From the NCBI RefSeq assembly GCF_004791585.1, contig NZ_SRUU01000021.1:45098-109097 (forward strand): a stretch of 64,000 nt of DNA, written 5' to 3'. This stretch comes from Mesorhizobium sp. M1C.F.Ca.ET.210.01.1.1. GTDB lineage: Bacteria; Pseudomonadota; Alphaproteobacteria; Rhizobiales; Rhizobiaceae. The translations under genes and the position numbers were made by a program. This document shows positions 34,068 through 41,432 of the stretch, piece after piece (position 1 is the stretch's first letter; each line of letters starts with the position of its first letter). The notes below the pieces were generated by a model. The model was not told where the DNA came from and ran no database searches. It saw only the letters and a program-made list of their open reading frames with translations.

Positions 34068-34855
34068 TTGGCGGCCCTCGCTTGATTGACGAATGTCTTC
34101 AGTGTCGCAAGATCGGTCGCGCCGGGATAAATCTGGTCGCCGGCGACGAAGCCCGGCGTCCCCGTGATCCGCAGCGCCTGGGCCAGCTCCGTGTTGCGGT
34201 CGATCAATGCCTGGATGTCCGGCTGCCGCATGTCAGCCTTCATGCGTTCGACGTCCAGCCCGGCCTCGGCGGCGGTCTTGAGCACGACCGCCTCGGTCAC
34301 TCTTGTCTTTGTCGCATAGAGCGCCTTGTGAAACGCAGCGTATTTGCCCTGCTTGTCGGCGGCGAGCGCGGCCTTGGCCGCGAACACGGAATCGGGGCCG
34401 AGGATGGGAAATTCCTTGTAGACGATTTTGAGCTGCGGATCGTCGGCTACGGCCTGTTCCATGATCGGCGCCATCATTCGGCAATAGGGGCAATTATAGT
34501 CGAAGAACTCGACCAGGGTGACATTGCCTTGCGCATTGCCGCCGACGGGGCTCTGTTTGTCGTGGAAGATGTCGGCCGCTCGCGCCTTGAGCGCCTTCCT
34601 GGCCTCGGCCGCCTCCGCTTGACGCTGGCGCTCGTCGAGGCTCTGCAGCGCCTGCATGAGAACCTCCGGGTGCGCCAGAATGTAGTCGTGTATCCGTTGG
34701 TCGAGCTGGTCCTGGGACATTTCGCCGGCTGCAAATGCCGGTCCCCGCGCGCCCAGAAGGACTGGATTGAGCAGGAACCATCCCGCCAGGCCGGCGAGCA
34801 GGATGGTGCGAAAGATACTTCCGAAGAATCGGCTCGTGTACGTCCTGGTGAACAT
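34064..34855 (-). CDS. DsbA-family thiol-disulfide oxidoreductase
   Basis: A 263-residue thioredoxin-fold protein, anchored or exported by the N-terminal hydrophobic segment (FRTILLAGLAGWFLLNPVLL). The active site is VEFFDYNCPYCRMM (CPYC) at about residue 126. The insertion helices include MEQAVADDPQLKIVYKEFPI and the C-terminal RITGTPGFVAGDQIYPGATD contains the cis-Pro TPGF. This is the Com1/DsbA-like layout with a charged N-terminal extension. It probably services the Cys-rich protein or the oxidases. Confidence 0.9.
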   Translation of the reverse strand: MFTRTYTSRFFGSIFRTILLAGLAGWFLLNPVLLGARGPAFAAGEMSQDQLDQRIHDYILAHPEVLMQALQSLDERQRQAEAAEARKALKARAADIFHDKQSPVGGNAQGNVTLVEFFDYNCPYCRMMAPIMEQAVADDPQLKIVYKEFPILGPDSVFAAKAALAADKQGKYAAFHKALYATKTRVTEAVVLKTAAEAGLDVERMKADMRQPDIQALIDRNTELAQALRITGTPGFVAGDQIYPGATDLATLKTFVNQARAAK

Positions 34856-34887
34856 GTGTTTCCCTTTCCTTTTCGAAAGCGGCTGCC

Positions 34888-35640
34888 TCACAGCAGGTTC
34901 TTCAGTTTCGCCAGCCAGCCTTCGTGCTGCTCATGGTGCTGGCGCTCGACATTGTTGGTAAGCGCGTTGACGAAGGTGACGAGGTTGATGGGCTGGAAGT
35001 TCAGGCCGTGGAAGTTCGCCCGCCAGCGACCCTCCTTGTCGATCACATGGGTGACGATGCCGTGCATCTGGTAGCCGTCGTCGGTGAGGGTGAACTTGTG
35101 GCCGAAGGCTTCCGCCATTTTGCGGGTCGTATCCTCCGGCTGGTCCGGGGCGGTGGTCAGGAACAGCCAGTTGGCCGGGTCCAGTCCGTGCGTCGGCCCG
35201 TATGCCTTGAGCGCATCGGGCGTGTCTTTCCGCGGGTCGGTGGTTATGCTGACGAAGACGACCCGATCCTTCATCGGTGTCGAGTTCACCATCTTCTGGA
35301 CCTCGGCGACCGTTTCGGCATGCAGCGGGCAAACGTCCGGGCATGAGGTGTAGATGAAATGGAGCACGACGACCTTGCCGGCGAGATCGGCCGGCCGCAC
35401 CACGCGCCCGTCGGCGGCGCGCAGCGTGAAGTCGGGCAGCGGCTTGTCGATCTGCTGGAAATACTTTTCGTCGCTCCGCAGCATCGCATCAACCTCATCC
35501 AGCGAATGCGCCCTTGCGCCATGCGCGAAGCCGACGGCCAGCGCCGTCAGAGCGAACAGGCCGCACAGCAGACGCATCCACTGGTCCCGAACCAACGAAA
35601 CACACCGCGCCGCCGGCTGGCTTTGCACCGGGGAAAGCAT
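34888..35640 (-). CDS. SCO1/SenC-family copper chaperone-like protein
   Basis: A 250-residue thioredoxin-fold protein with an N-terminal hydrophobic helix (LLCGLFALTALAVGFAHGAR). The Cu-binding motif CxxxC is in HFIYTSCPDVCPLHAETV and the conserved His in DGYQMHGIVTHVID. SCO proteins deliver copper to CuA or act as thiol reductases. The C-terminal tail NNVERQHHEQHEGWLAKL is His-rich and unusual. The ATG overlaps the stop of a 32-residue ORF (ATGA), so TTG at 35643 is not needed. Confidence 0.9.
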   Translation of the reverse strand: MLSPVQSQPAARCVSLVRDQWMRLLCGLFALTALAVGFAHGARAHSLDEVDAMLRSDEKYFQQIDKPLPDFTLRAADGRVVRPADLAGKVVVLHFIYTSCPDVCPLHAETVAEVQKMVNSTPMKDRVVFVSITTDPRKDTPDALKAYGPTHGLDPANWLFLTTAPDQPEDTTRKMAEAFGHKFTLTDDGYQMHGIVTHVIDKEGRWRANFHGLNFQPINLVTFVNALTNNVERQHHEQHEGWLAKLKNLL

Positions 35641-35738
35641 CAACCACTGCCTTTCATGTCGGCGGATAGCGCTTTCGGATTGTCGGCGCCTTCCCTCGCG
35701 GAATCGTCCCCGGCCTGGGTCAACTCTCTCTTTGTCAT
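35640..35738 (-). CDS. 32-residue ORF coupled to the SCO gene
   Basis: MTKRELTQAGDDSAREGADN then PKALSADMKGSG, a short hydrophilic peptide without cysteines. AGAAGGAAATGAC precedes the ATG, a good binding site. The TGA overlaps the SCO ATG. It may be a leader that sets SCO translation rather than a functional protein. It fills the 12-to-110 bp interval between the TlpA-like and SCO genes. Confidence 0.45.
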   Translation of the reverse strand: MTKRELTQAGDDSAREGADNPKALSADMKGSG

Positions 35739-35750
35739 GTCATTTCCTTC

Positions 35751-36283
35751 TCATTTGGCGGCGATGCGGCCGCGGATGAAGTCGACCATGTCGGGGGCAT
35801 CCCATTCGGCCGGTCCGATCAGCCGGCCGATCTCCTTGCCTTGCCGGTCGATCAGCAGCGTCATCGGCAGGCCGACGGCGCCAAGCGTGAACATCGCCTG
35901 GGCAGAGGTGTCGATGTTGAGGGCTAGGTGCGTGACGCCGGTCTCGGCGAAGAATTTCTTCACGGCGTCGGGGCCTTTGCGGTCCATCGACAGGGCGACG
36001 ACCTCGAAGTCCGGCCCGCCGAGCTCGGCCTGCAGGCGGTCGAGCGTCGGCATTTCCTGGCGGCAGGGCGCGCACCAGGTCGCCCAGATGTTGAGCAGCA
36101 CCACCTTGCCGGAATAGGCGGCCAGTGTCTTCGGCTGGCCGGCAGCGTCCGCGAAGCCGATCTCCGGTCTGCGGCGGGTGTGTCGGGAACGGCGAAGTTC
36201 TGCGGCGCCTCTGCCGCCGCTGTGGGCAGCAAGGCCGCAAGCAGCATTGCCGAAAGGGCCACGGCCAGTTTGCCTGCGGTCAT
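35751..36283 (-). CDS. TlpA-like thioredoxin-fold protein, apparently frameshifted
   Basis: The signal peptide MTAGKLAVALSAMLLAALLP and the next residues (EAPQNFAVPDTPA) start at 36283. The thioredoxin domain, beginning PEIGFADAAGQPKTLAAYSG with active site WATWCAPCRQE and cis-Pro VGLPMTLLIDR, is one base out of frame. The switch lies near 36165-36185 (CACCCGCCGCAGACCGGAG) and equals a one-base deletion. Joined, the protein would be about 177 residues, a normal exported TlpA-like reductase. Either a broken gene or a sequencing error; no slippery heptamer is evident. Confidence 0.75.
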
Positions 36284-36289
36284 GGACGC

Positions 36290-36730
36290 TCACTCCTTCG
36301 CATAGACGGTCGGCGCCTTGCCGTCCTTGGTGAAGGCATAGACGGTCCAGGTTTCCGTCTTTTCGCCGCCCATGCCAGGGGCACCCGCCGGCATGCCGGC
36401 CAGTGTGATGCCCGTGATGGCAGGCCGTTCGGTCAAGAGCTTCTTGACGATATCGACAGGCACCAGGCCGTCGACGACATAGCCGTCGACCATGATCGTG
36501 TGGCAGCCTTCGAGGTCGGCGGGCACGCCGGCATCGCTGCTGATCTGGGAGAGATTGTTGACCGGCTTGATGTCGACCTTGAAGCCGTTCTGTTCGAGAT
36601 ACGCGGCATAGGCCTCGCAGCAACTGCATTGCGGGTTCTTGTACATCACCGCCTCGATCGTCGCGGCGAGTGCCGGCAGCGGCGTTGCGATTGCAAGGCC
36701 GAGGGCGGTCAGTGCGTAGGTCAGTTTCAT
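36290..36730 (-). CDS. DUF411 metal-binding protein
   Basis: A 146-residue exported protein: signal MKLTYALTALGLAIATPLPA, then IEAVMYKNPQCSCCEAYAAY with the CxCC motif, and GCHTIMVDGYVVDGLVPVDI. These are DUF411 hallmarks, a family found in copper and other metal resistance loci. The C-terminal AGMPAGAPGMGGEKTETWTV is Met/Gly-rich. It is six bases from the TlpA-like gene start and 35 bases from the multicopper oxidase copy 2 stop. Confidence 0.92.
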   Translation of the reverse strand: MKLTYALTALGLAIATPLPALAATIEAVMYKNPQCSCCEAYAAYLEQNGFKVDIKPVNNLSQISSDAGVPADLEGCHTIMVDGYVVDGLVPVDIVKKLLTERPAITGITLAGMPAGAPGMGGEKTETWTVYAFTKDGKAPTVYAKE

Positions 36731-36765
36731 TTTGCAGTTCTCCTTGGTTGATGGGTTGGATCGGA

Positions 36766-38202
36766 TCAGGTCACCCGGAACACGGTCATCAAACCGGCCA
36801 TCTGGTGGTCGGCGACATGGCAGTGCAGCATCCAGTCGCCGGGATTGTCGGCGACGAAGGCGCATTCGATCACGTCCCTGGGGGCTAGAAGCACCGTGTC
36901 TTGCCATTGCCGGTGCGGCACCGGCGAGCCGTTGCGCGAAAGTACGGAGAGGCTAAAGCCATGAACGTGCATGGGGTGCCACCAGGCGGTTTCGTTGCGC
37001 ATGGTGAGATGGCAAGAGGCGCCCCGCTCAAGCGTGAACTGCGGCGCCATGCCGGCATGACCGTCGCCGGTCATCGACATGCCGTTGATCGCCCAGGCAG
37101 CGCCGCCGTTCATGCCGGGCATCCCCATGCCCGTCATGCCGCCGACTCCGGCAAGCTTGCCGCCGCCCATCATGCCGCCCTGCAGCACGATCTCCTGGCG
37201 CACGGCGTTCGCCAGGTCGGGCTCGGGCAGCGAATTGCGCGGCAGGGCCTGTGGCGCGTCAAGCGGATGCGCCCGCAGCGGAGGCGCCTTGTCGTAGGCG
37301 AGCGTGGTTAGCCGGTAGGCGAGGCCGTCGTAAAAGTCGTCGATCACGTCATGCCGGCTGCCGGGATCGCCCTGCATGTCGAGCGCGATGTCGATGCGCA
37401 TGGCGGGCGCCAGCACCAGGCGGCCATCTTCAGGCTCGTGCGCGTCGCAGGGCTGGCCGTCGATCGCCAGGACGATCGGCCGGTGGCCTTCGAAGCGGAG
37501 CGCCATCATGCGGGCAAGCGAGGCATTGGCGAGCCGCAGCCTGAGGCGCTCGCCGGCCCGCACGGTTTGGCCGCCTTGCGCCTGCCCGTTGACGGTCACC
37601 AGATTGCCGACCCGCCCGGACATCGAGGCATCCATCATGCTGCCGAAGCCTCCGGCGATCCGGCCGTCTTTGGTGAGCCGCCAGTCCTGCAGCAACCACA
37701 AGAGATCGCGGTCGACTGCGACCGGCTCGGCCTCCTCGATGATCAGCGGGCCGGCCAACCCGCGGCCGATCTGCACCAGGCTGTCGGCATGCGGGTGATA
37801 CCAGAAGGTGCCGGCATCCGGCGGCGTGAACTCGTAGACGAAGCTTTCGCCAGGTCTGATGGGCGGCTGCGTCAGGCCCGGCACGCCATCCATGGCGTTC
37901 GGCAAGCGGATTCCGTGCCAGTGGACGGTGGTGCCCTCATCCAGCCCGTTCTCGACGGTAATGCGAACCGGCTGACCTTGCCTGAGCCGCAACGCCGGGC
38001 CGGGGACAGTGCCATTGTAAGTCCAGACGGCGGTAGGCGGGCCGTCGGCGCCACTGAACCGGGTTTCGCCCGGCGCGACCTTGATTTGGCGTTCGTCGAT
38101 GGCGGAGGCGACGGCTGTGCGCATCGACGCGGATATGGCGGCGCCCGCCACTGCGGCGAGAAATCCGCGGCGCGACGCGGTGTAACGGAAATCGTAATTC
38201 AC
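36766..38202 (-). CDS. Multicopper oxidase, copy 2
   Basis: A 478-residue Tat-exported oxidase (SRRGFLAAVAGAAISAS). Copper ligands: VHWHGIRLPNAMDGVPG, FWYHPHADS, HPMHVHGFSLSVL and LHCHVADHQMAGLM. The Met-rich insert near residues 350-385 (QGGMMGGGKLAGVGGMTGMG) probably binds copper. It differs from copy 1 in the first-domain loop and is not a recent duplicate. It is the largest gene of the compact run 38202 to 33510, and the DUF411 gene follows closely. Confidence 0.92.
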   Translation of the reverse strand: MNYDFRYTASRRGFLAAVAGAAISASMRTAVASAIDERQIKVAPGETRFSGADGPPTAVWTYNGTVPGPALRLRQGQPVRITVENGLDEGTTVHWHGIRLPNAMDGVPGLTQPPIRPGESFVYEFTPPDAGTFWYHPHADSLVQIGRGLAGPLIIEEAEPVAVDRDLLWLLQDWRLTKDGRIAGGFGSMMDASMSGRVGNLVTVNGQAQGGQTVRAGERLRLRLANASLARMMALRFEGHRPIVLAIDGQPCDAHEPEDGRLVLAPAMRIDIALDMQGDPGSRHDVIDDFYDGLAYRLTTLAYDKAPPLRAHPLDAPQALPRNSLPEPDLANAVRQEIVLQGGMMGGGKLAGVGGMTGMGMPGMNGGAAWAINGMSMTGDGHAGMAPQFTLERGASCHLTMRNETAWWHPMHVHGFSLSVLSRNGSPVPHRQWQDTVLLAPRDVIECAFVADNPGDWMLHCHVADHQMAGLMTVFRVT

Positions 38203-38339
38203 CCTTCAAACCCTTTGCGACCTCGATCGATGGCGAGCGGCTCGACATCGACCCGGATTGCCATGCGCGCCCACGGCGCAACGGTGCGCGCGCAGGCGGT
38301 CAGGCGCCGGGCATCAGCCGTGTTGCGGCTGAAACGGCG

Positions 38340-38726
38340 TCAGGCGCTGGGTCTGGGAGGGTATGGATCGGGCAGAGAACTTCGCCCGTGCAGGAACGGG
38401 GTGGGCAAGGCCGATGGATGCTGCACCAAGGCGACCGGCGTCACCCCGAAATCCTGCGGCAGCACAGCGAGCGCTGGCGCGATGCAGACCGGCGGGCACT
38501 GCATCGGGCTGCCTTTGTCGCCCTTGTCCTTGAGGCAGGCGTTGCAATCGCCCTTCATGTCTGACTCGGCCATTTTGCCCATGCCCGTATCGGCGGGCAT
38601 GGCCATGGCGCCCGTCATGCGGACCGACATGGTGCTGGCCTGTACGGCGGACAAACTGAACCCGGCGGTCAGGAAGACCGCGAACAGCATGACCAGAAGA
38701 TGTTTTGGCGAAAGCCGAGCCATCAT
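38340..38726 (-). CDS. Exported Met-rich small protein
   Basis: A 128-residue protein with signal peptide LLVMLFAVFLTAGFSLSAVQ and a mature part rich in Met, then three close cysteines: KGDCNACLKDKGD and QCPPVCIAP. The MTGAMAMPADTGMGKMAESD stretch suggests copper binding. The C-terminus is Pro/Ser-rich (LPDPYPPRPSA). Family not recognised; metal role is inferred from composition and position upstream of the multicopper oxidase. An in-frame ATG gives MARLSPKHLL if the first Met is not used. Confidence 0.62.
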   Translation of the reverse strand: MMARLSPKHLLVMLFAVFLTAGFSLSAVQASTMSVRMTGAMAMPADTGMGKMAESDMKGDCNACLKDKGDKGSPMQCPPVCIAPALAVLPQDFGVTPVALVQHPSALPTPFLHGRSSLPDPYPPRPSA

Positions 38727-38799
38727 TGCGTCAGGCTGATCGCAAAGCGCGGCTTTTGCAAGCCCCCAAGCCGGTGATTGCCCACTGCTGCGACATCAA

Positions 38800-39112
38800 G
38801 ACCGTCTCGCCATTGTCAGGCGGCAATTTGCCCTCGGCGAATGGATCACCAACAACGGCTTCATCCACCCGATGCACATCCATGGCGGCCCGTTCGAGGT
38901 CGTCGCGCGCGACGGCGAGACGATTTCCCCATCGGCCCGCTTCCTTGCGGACACGGTCAATGTCGGACCTGGCCAGCGCTATGATGTCGTCTGGAAGGGC
39001 ACAGCGTCCCGGCAAATGGCTCATCCACTGCCACATCCCGCATCACACCACGAACACCAATGTCGAGGAGAAGGGCGGCGGCGGACTGATGGTGGTCATC
39101 GATGTCACATGA
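38800..39112 (+). pseudogene. Multicopper oxidase remnant, truncated and frameshifted
   Basis: One frame encodes the C-terminal copper site NNGFIHPMHIHGGPFEVVAR and LADTVNVGPGQRYDVVWKGT. After about 39004 the homology continues one frame away as RPGKWLIHCHIPHHTTNTNV and ends GGGGLMVVIDVT. A one-base insertion (the G at about 39004) explains the shift. The N-terminal three quarters of the gene are missing; the first residues overlap the 5-prime end of the opposite-strand Met-rich gene. It is a third, dead multicopper oxidase in this island. Confidence 0.82.
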
Positions 39113-39162
39113 TCGCGGCAGGACACTCGGCATTCCCCAATTGAGCAACGCGCCTTGAGTTC

Positions 39163-39188
39163 GGAACCCTTGCCGCTCTCGCAGGGTT
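39163..39188 (+). promoter_or_regulatory. EcfG/RpoE2-like promoter candidate
   Basis: GGAAC, 17-base spacer, GGTT; about 20 bp before the small membrane protein ATG at 39209. Matches GGAAC-N16/17-cGTT in three of four -10 positions. Sequence match only. Confidence 0.38.
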
Positions 39189-39208
39189 TATAGGCGAGGC
39201 GAACTGCC

Positions 39209-39367
39209 ATGGAAGACAAACCGCCTGCCGAAAACCCGGGAAGGACCCTAGCCATCGTGCTGGCGCTCTGTCTCATCCTCATCGCCTTGTTCTTCATCGG
39301 CTTCAGATATTCGGAGCGCGATCAGGGAGTCCTGATTGTGCCCGGAACGGCGCAGGGCAGCAAGTGA
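39209..39367 (+). CDS. Small single-pass membrane protein
   Basis: A 52-residue protein: MEDKPPAENPGRTLAIVLAL then CLILIALFFIGFRYSERDQG and VLIVPGTAQGSK. One hydrophobic helix (about residues 13-31) with a charged head and a soluble tail. GAGGCG lies 7-10 bp before the ATG. Possible general-stress promoter directly upstream. The gap 39368-39651 after it shows no gene. Family not recognised. Confidence 0.55.
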   Translation: MEDKPPAENPGRTLAIVLALCLILIALFFIGFRYSERDQGVLIVPGTAQGSK

Positions 39368-39651
39368 TCGGCCCGAGGCCCTTGCCCGACAGGCCGAAGC
39401 TTCGAGCCAGCTCCCATGCCCTTTGCGGCACGGCGCGTCTTCCGCTTGCGGAAGGGACTGTAACACTTTGATTTTGCGCCTGATCCTTTGCGAAGTTCTT
39501 GATCTGGAATCATACGCTTGGAAGAAACGGGTTTTCTGAAACGTTTATTGAACAGGCAACGCTCAACGCCTGGCGCTGACATCGGCGTCTATGAGCAAGG
39601 AACCCCTCCGGCAGCCGCGCGCACCGTGCCCGACGCCCAGGGAGACAGAAC

Positions 39652-40719
39652 ATGCCCGCCAACGCCTATATCAACCGGATCGCGACAGCGGTTCCGGAGC
39701 ACGAAGTCCATCAGTTCTTTCTGCGCTATGCCGCCTCCATGCTCGCCGCCGATCGCAGGAGGATATTCGAACGCATGGCCGGCCTCGCCGGCATCGAGCG
39801 TCGCTTCTCCTGCTTCGCGCCCGCCCTCGACCCCGAAGGGCCGTCGGTCGACCTTGCCGGAACCTTCAGGCGCGGCGCGTTCCCCGGAACGGCCGCCAGA
39901 ATGGCGATGTTCGGCGAGGCCGCGCCCGTCCTGGCGCAAAACGGCGTCGACGGGCTTCACCTCGGCGACGAGGCGTCGCGCATCACCCATCTCATCGTCA
40001 CCTCTTGCACCGGTTTCTCGGCGCCCGGCATCGACCTCGACCTGGTTCGGCGTTGCGGCCTGCCGGACGGCATCGAACGCACGATGATCGGCTTCATGGG
40101 CTGCTATGCGGCGGTCAACGGCCTCAAGCTTGCCCGCCACATCGTCCGCTCGGATCCGCGGGCGAGGGTGCTGCTGGTCAACATCGAGGTTTGCACCCTG
40201 CACATCAGGGAGACCAGCGAACTGGAAAAACTCTTGTCCTTCTGCCTCTGGGGTGATGGGTGCGCGGCAAGCCTCGTCACCGCCGAGCCGCCCGGCATCG
40301 AGCTCGACTCCTTCTGTTGCACCGTCGCTGACGAGCGACGGGAATTGATGACCTGGGATATCCGCGACCACGGCTTCGACATGTTTCTTTCCGGCCAGGT
40401 GCCGGCGGCGGTCCAGCAGGCGCTGCGCAACAACCAGGACGCCCTCCTCGGCGGACGGGCGCCGGAGGCGATCGACCTCTGGGTCGTGCATCCCGGCGGC
40501 CGCACCATTCTCGACGCCGTCGAGAGGGCGCTCGACCTCGAGCCCGCGGCGCTTGAAGCCTCGCGCGAGGTGCTGCGCCGATACGGCAACATGTCGTCGC
40601 CGACCGTCATGTTCGTGATGGAAAAGATGCTGAAGAAGCCCGGCGGGCTGCTCGGTTGCGGCATGTCGTTCGGACCGGGGCTGACGGCCGAGACCATGCT
40701 GTTCAGGACCGTCGCATGA
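39652..40719 (+). CDS. Type III polyketide synthase
   Basis: A 355-residue chalcone-synthase-like enzyme that builds polyketides from a starter acyl-CoA and malonyl-CoA. Catalytic Cys151 lies in FMGCYAAVNGLK, His280 in LWVVHPGG and Asn313 in RRYGNMSS, the triad of the family. The C-terminal GMSFGPGLTAE matches the GFGPG motif. The N-terminal NRIATAVPEHEVHQFFLRYA is normal. It is the first of three overlapping genes (ATGA with the methyltransferase). Products in bacteria include alkylresorcinols and alkylpyrones; the starter unit cannot be read here. Confidence 0.93.
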   Translation: MPANAYINRIATAVPEHEVHQFFLRYAASMLAADRRRIFERMAGLAGIERRFSCFAPALDPEGPSVDLAGTFRRGAFPGTAARMAMFGEAAPVLAQNGVDGLHLGDEASRITHLIVTSCTGFSAPGIDLDLVRRCGLPDGIERTMIGFMGCYAAVNGLKLARHIVRSDPRARVLLVNIEVCTLHIRETSELEKLLSFCLWGDGCAASLVTAEPPGIELDSFCCTVADERRELMTWDIRDHGFDMFLSGQVPAAVQQALRNNQDALLGGRAPEAIDLWVVHPGGRTILDAVERALDLEPAALEASREVLRRYGNMSSPTVMFVMEKMLKKPGGLLGCGMSFGPGLTAETMLFRTVA

Positions 40720-41432
40720 GCGCGCTCGCCCAGCGCAGCCTCGTCCCGGAAATCCTGGACGGGCTCCCGGCCGACGATGCGCGGGCGCTTGCCTCGCGCC
40801 GCGACCTGCGGCGCATCAATGCGCTGATGTTCCAGGCGCCGATCATGGCCTCGCTCATGAGGAAATTTCTGCCGAAGCCGCCCGGCAGCATTCTGGAGAT
40901 CGGCGCCGGCGACGGCACCTTCATGCTGAAAGTGGCCCGGCGCATGGCAAGCGACTGGCGCGAGGTGGACCTGACGATGCTCGATCGCGCCGCTCTTGTC
41001 ACGCCAAGGCTCGCGGCGGATTTCGCCGGGCTCGGATGGACGCTTGAAACCATCACCGCCGACGTCTTCGATTGGGCAGAGGAGGCTCAGGGCAGGCGCT
41101 TCGATGCGATCGCGGTCAACCTTTTCCTGCATCATTTCGATGACGCCGGGCTGCTCCGCCTGTTTTCGCTTTTGCAGTGCATGGCTCCGCTTATCCTGGC
41201 GACGGAACCGCTGCGCGCGGGCCTGGCGCTGGCTGCGACCGGTCTTCTCGCCGTGATCGGCGCCAACGGCGTCACCAGGCATGACGCCGCCCAGAGCGTG
41301 CGCGCCGGCTTCCGCGACAGCGAGCTTTCCCACCTCTGGAGCGCCGCCGGCGGCAGCCCGCTGGAGGAGCGGCGCGCCGGGCCATTCTCTCATGTCTTCG
41401 CCGGCGCGGCGCCGGCCGCGGATGCGTCATGA
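40716..41432 (+). CDS. Class I SAM-dependent methyltransferase of the PKS operon
   Basis: A 238-residue methyltransferase. Motif I is ILEIGAGDGTFML, followed by LTMLDRAALV (motif II region) and FDAIAVNLFLHHFDDAGLLR (motif IV). No signal or membrane part. The ATG overlaps the PKS stop by four bases and its own stop overlaps the oxidoreductase start, so all three are coupled. Likely modifies the PKS product (O- or C-methylation). It is not the ICMT-like methyltransferase seen in Streptomyces srs. Confidence 0.88.
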   Translation: MSALAQRSLVPEILDGLPADDARALASRRDLRRINALMFQAPIMASLMRKFLPKPPGSILEIGAGDGTFMLKVARRMASDWREVDLTMLDRAALVTPRLAADFAGLGWTLETITADVFDWAEEAQGRRFDAIAVNLFLHHFDDAGLLRLFSLLQCMAPLILATEPLRAGLALAATGLLAVIGANGVTRHDAAQSVRAGFRDSELSHLWSAAGGSPLEERRAGPFSHVFAGAAPAADAS

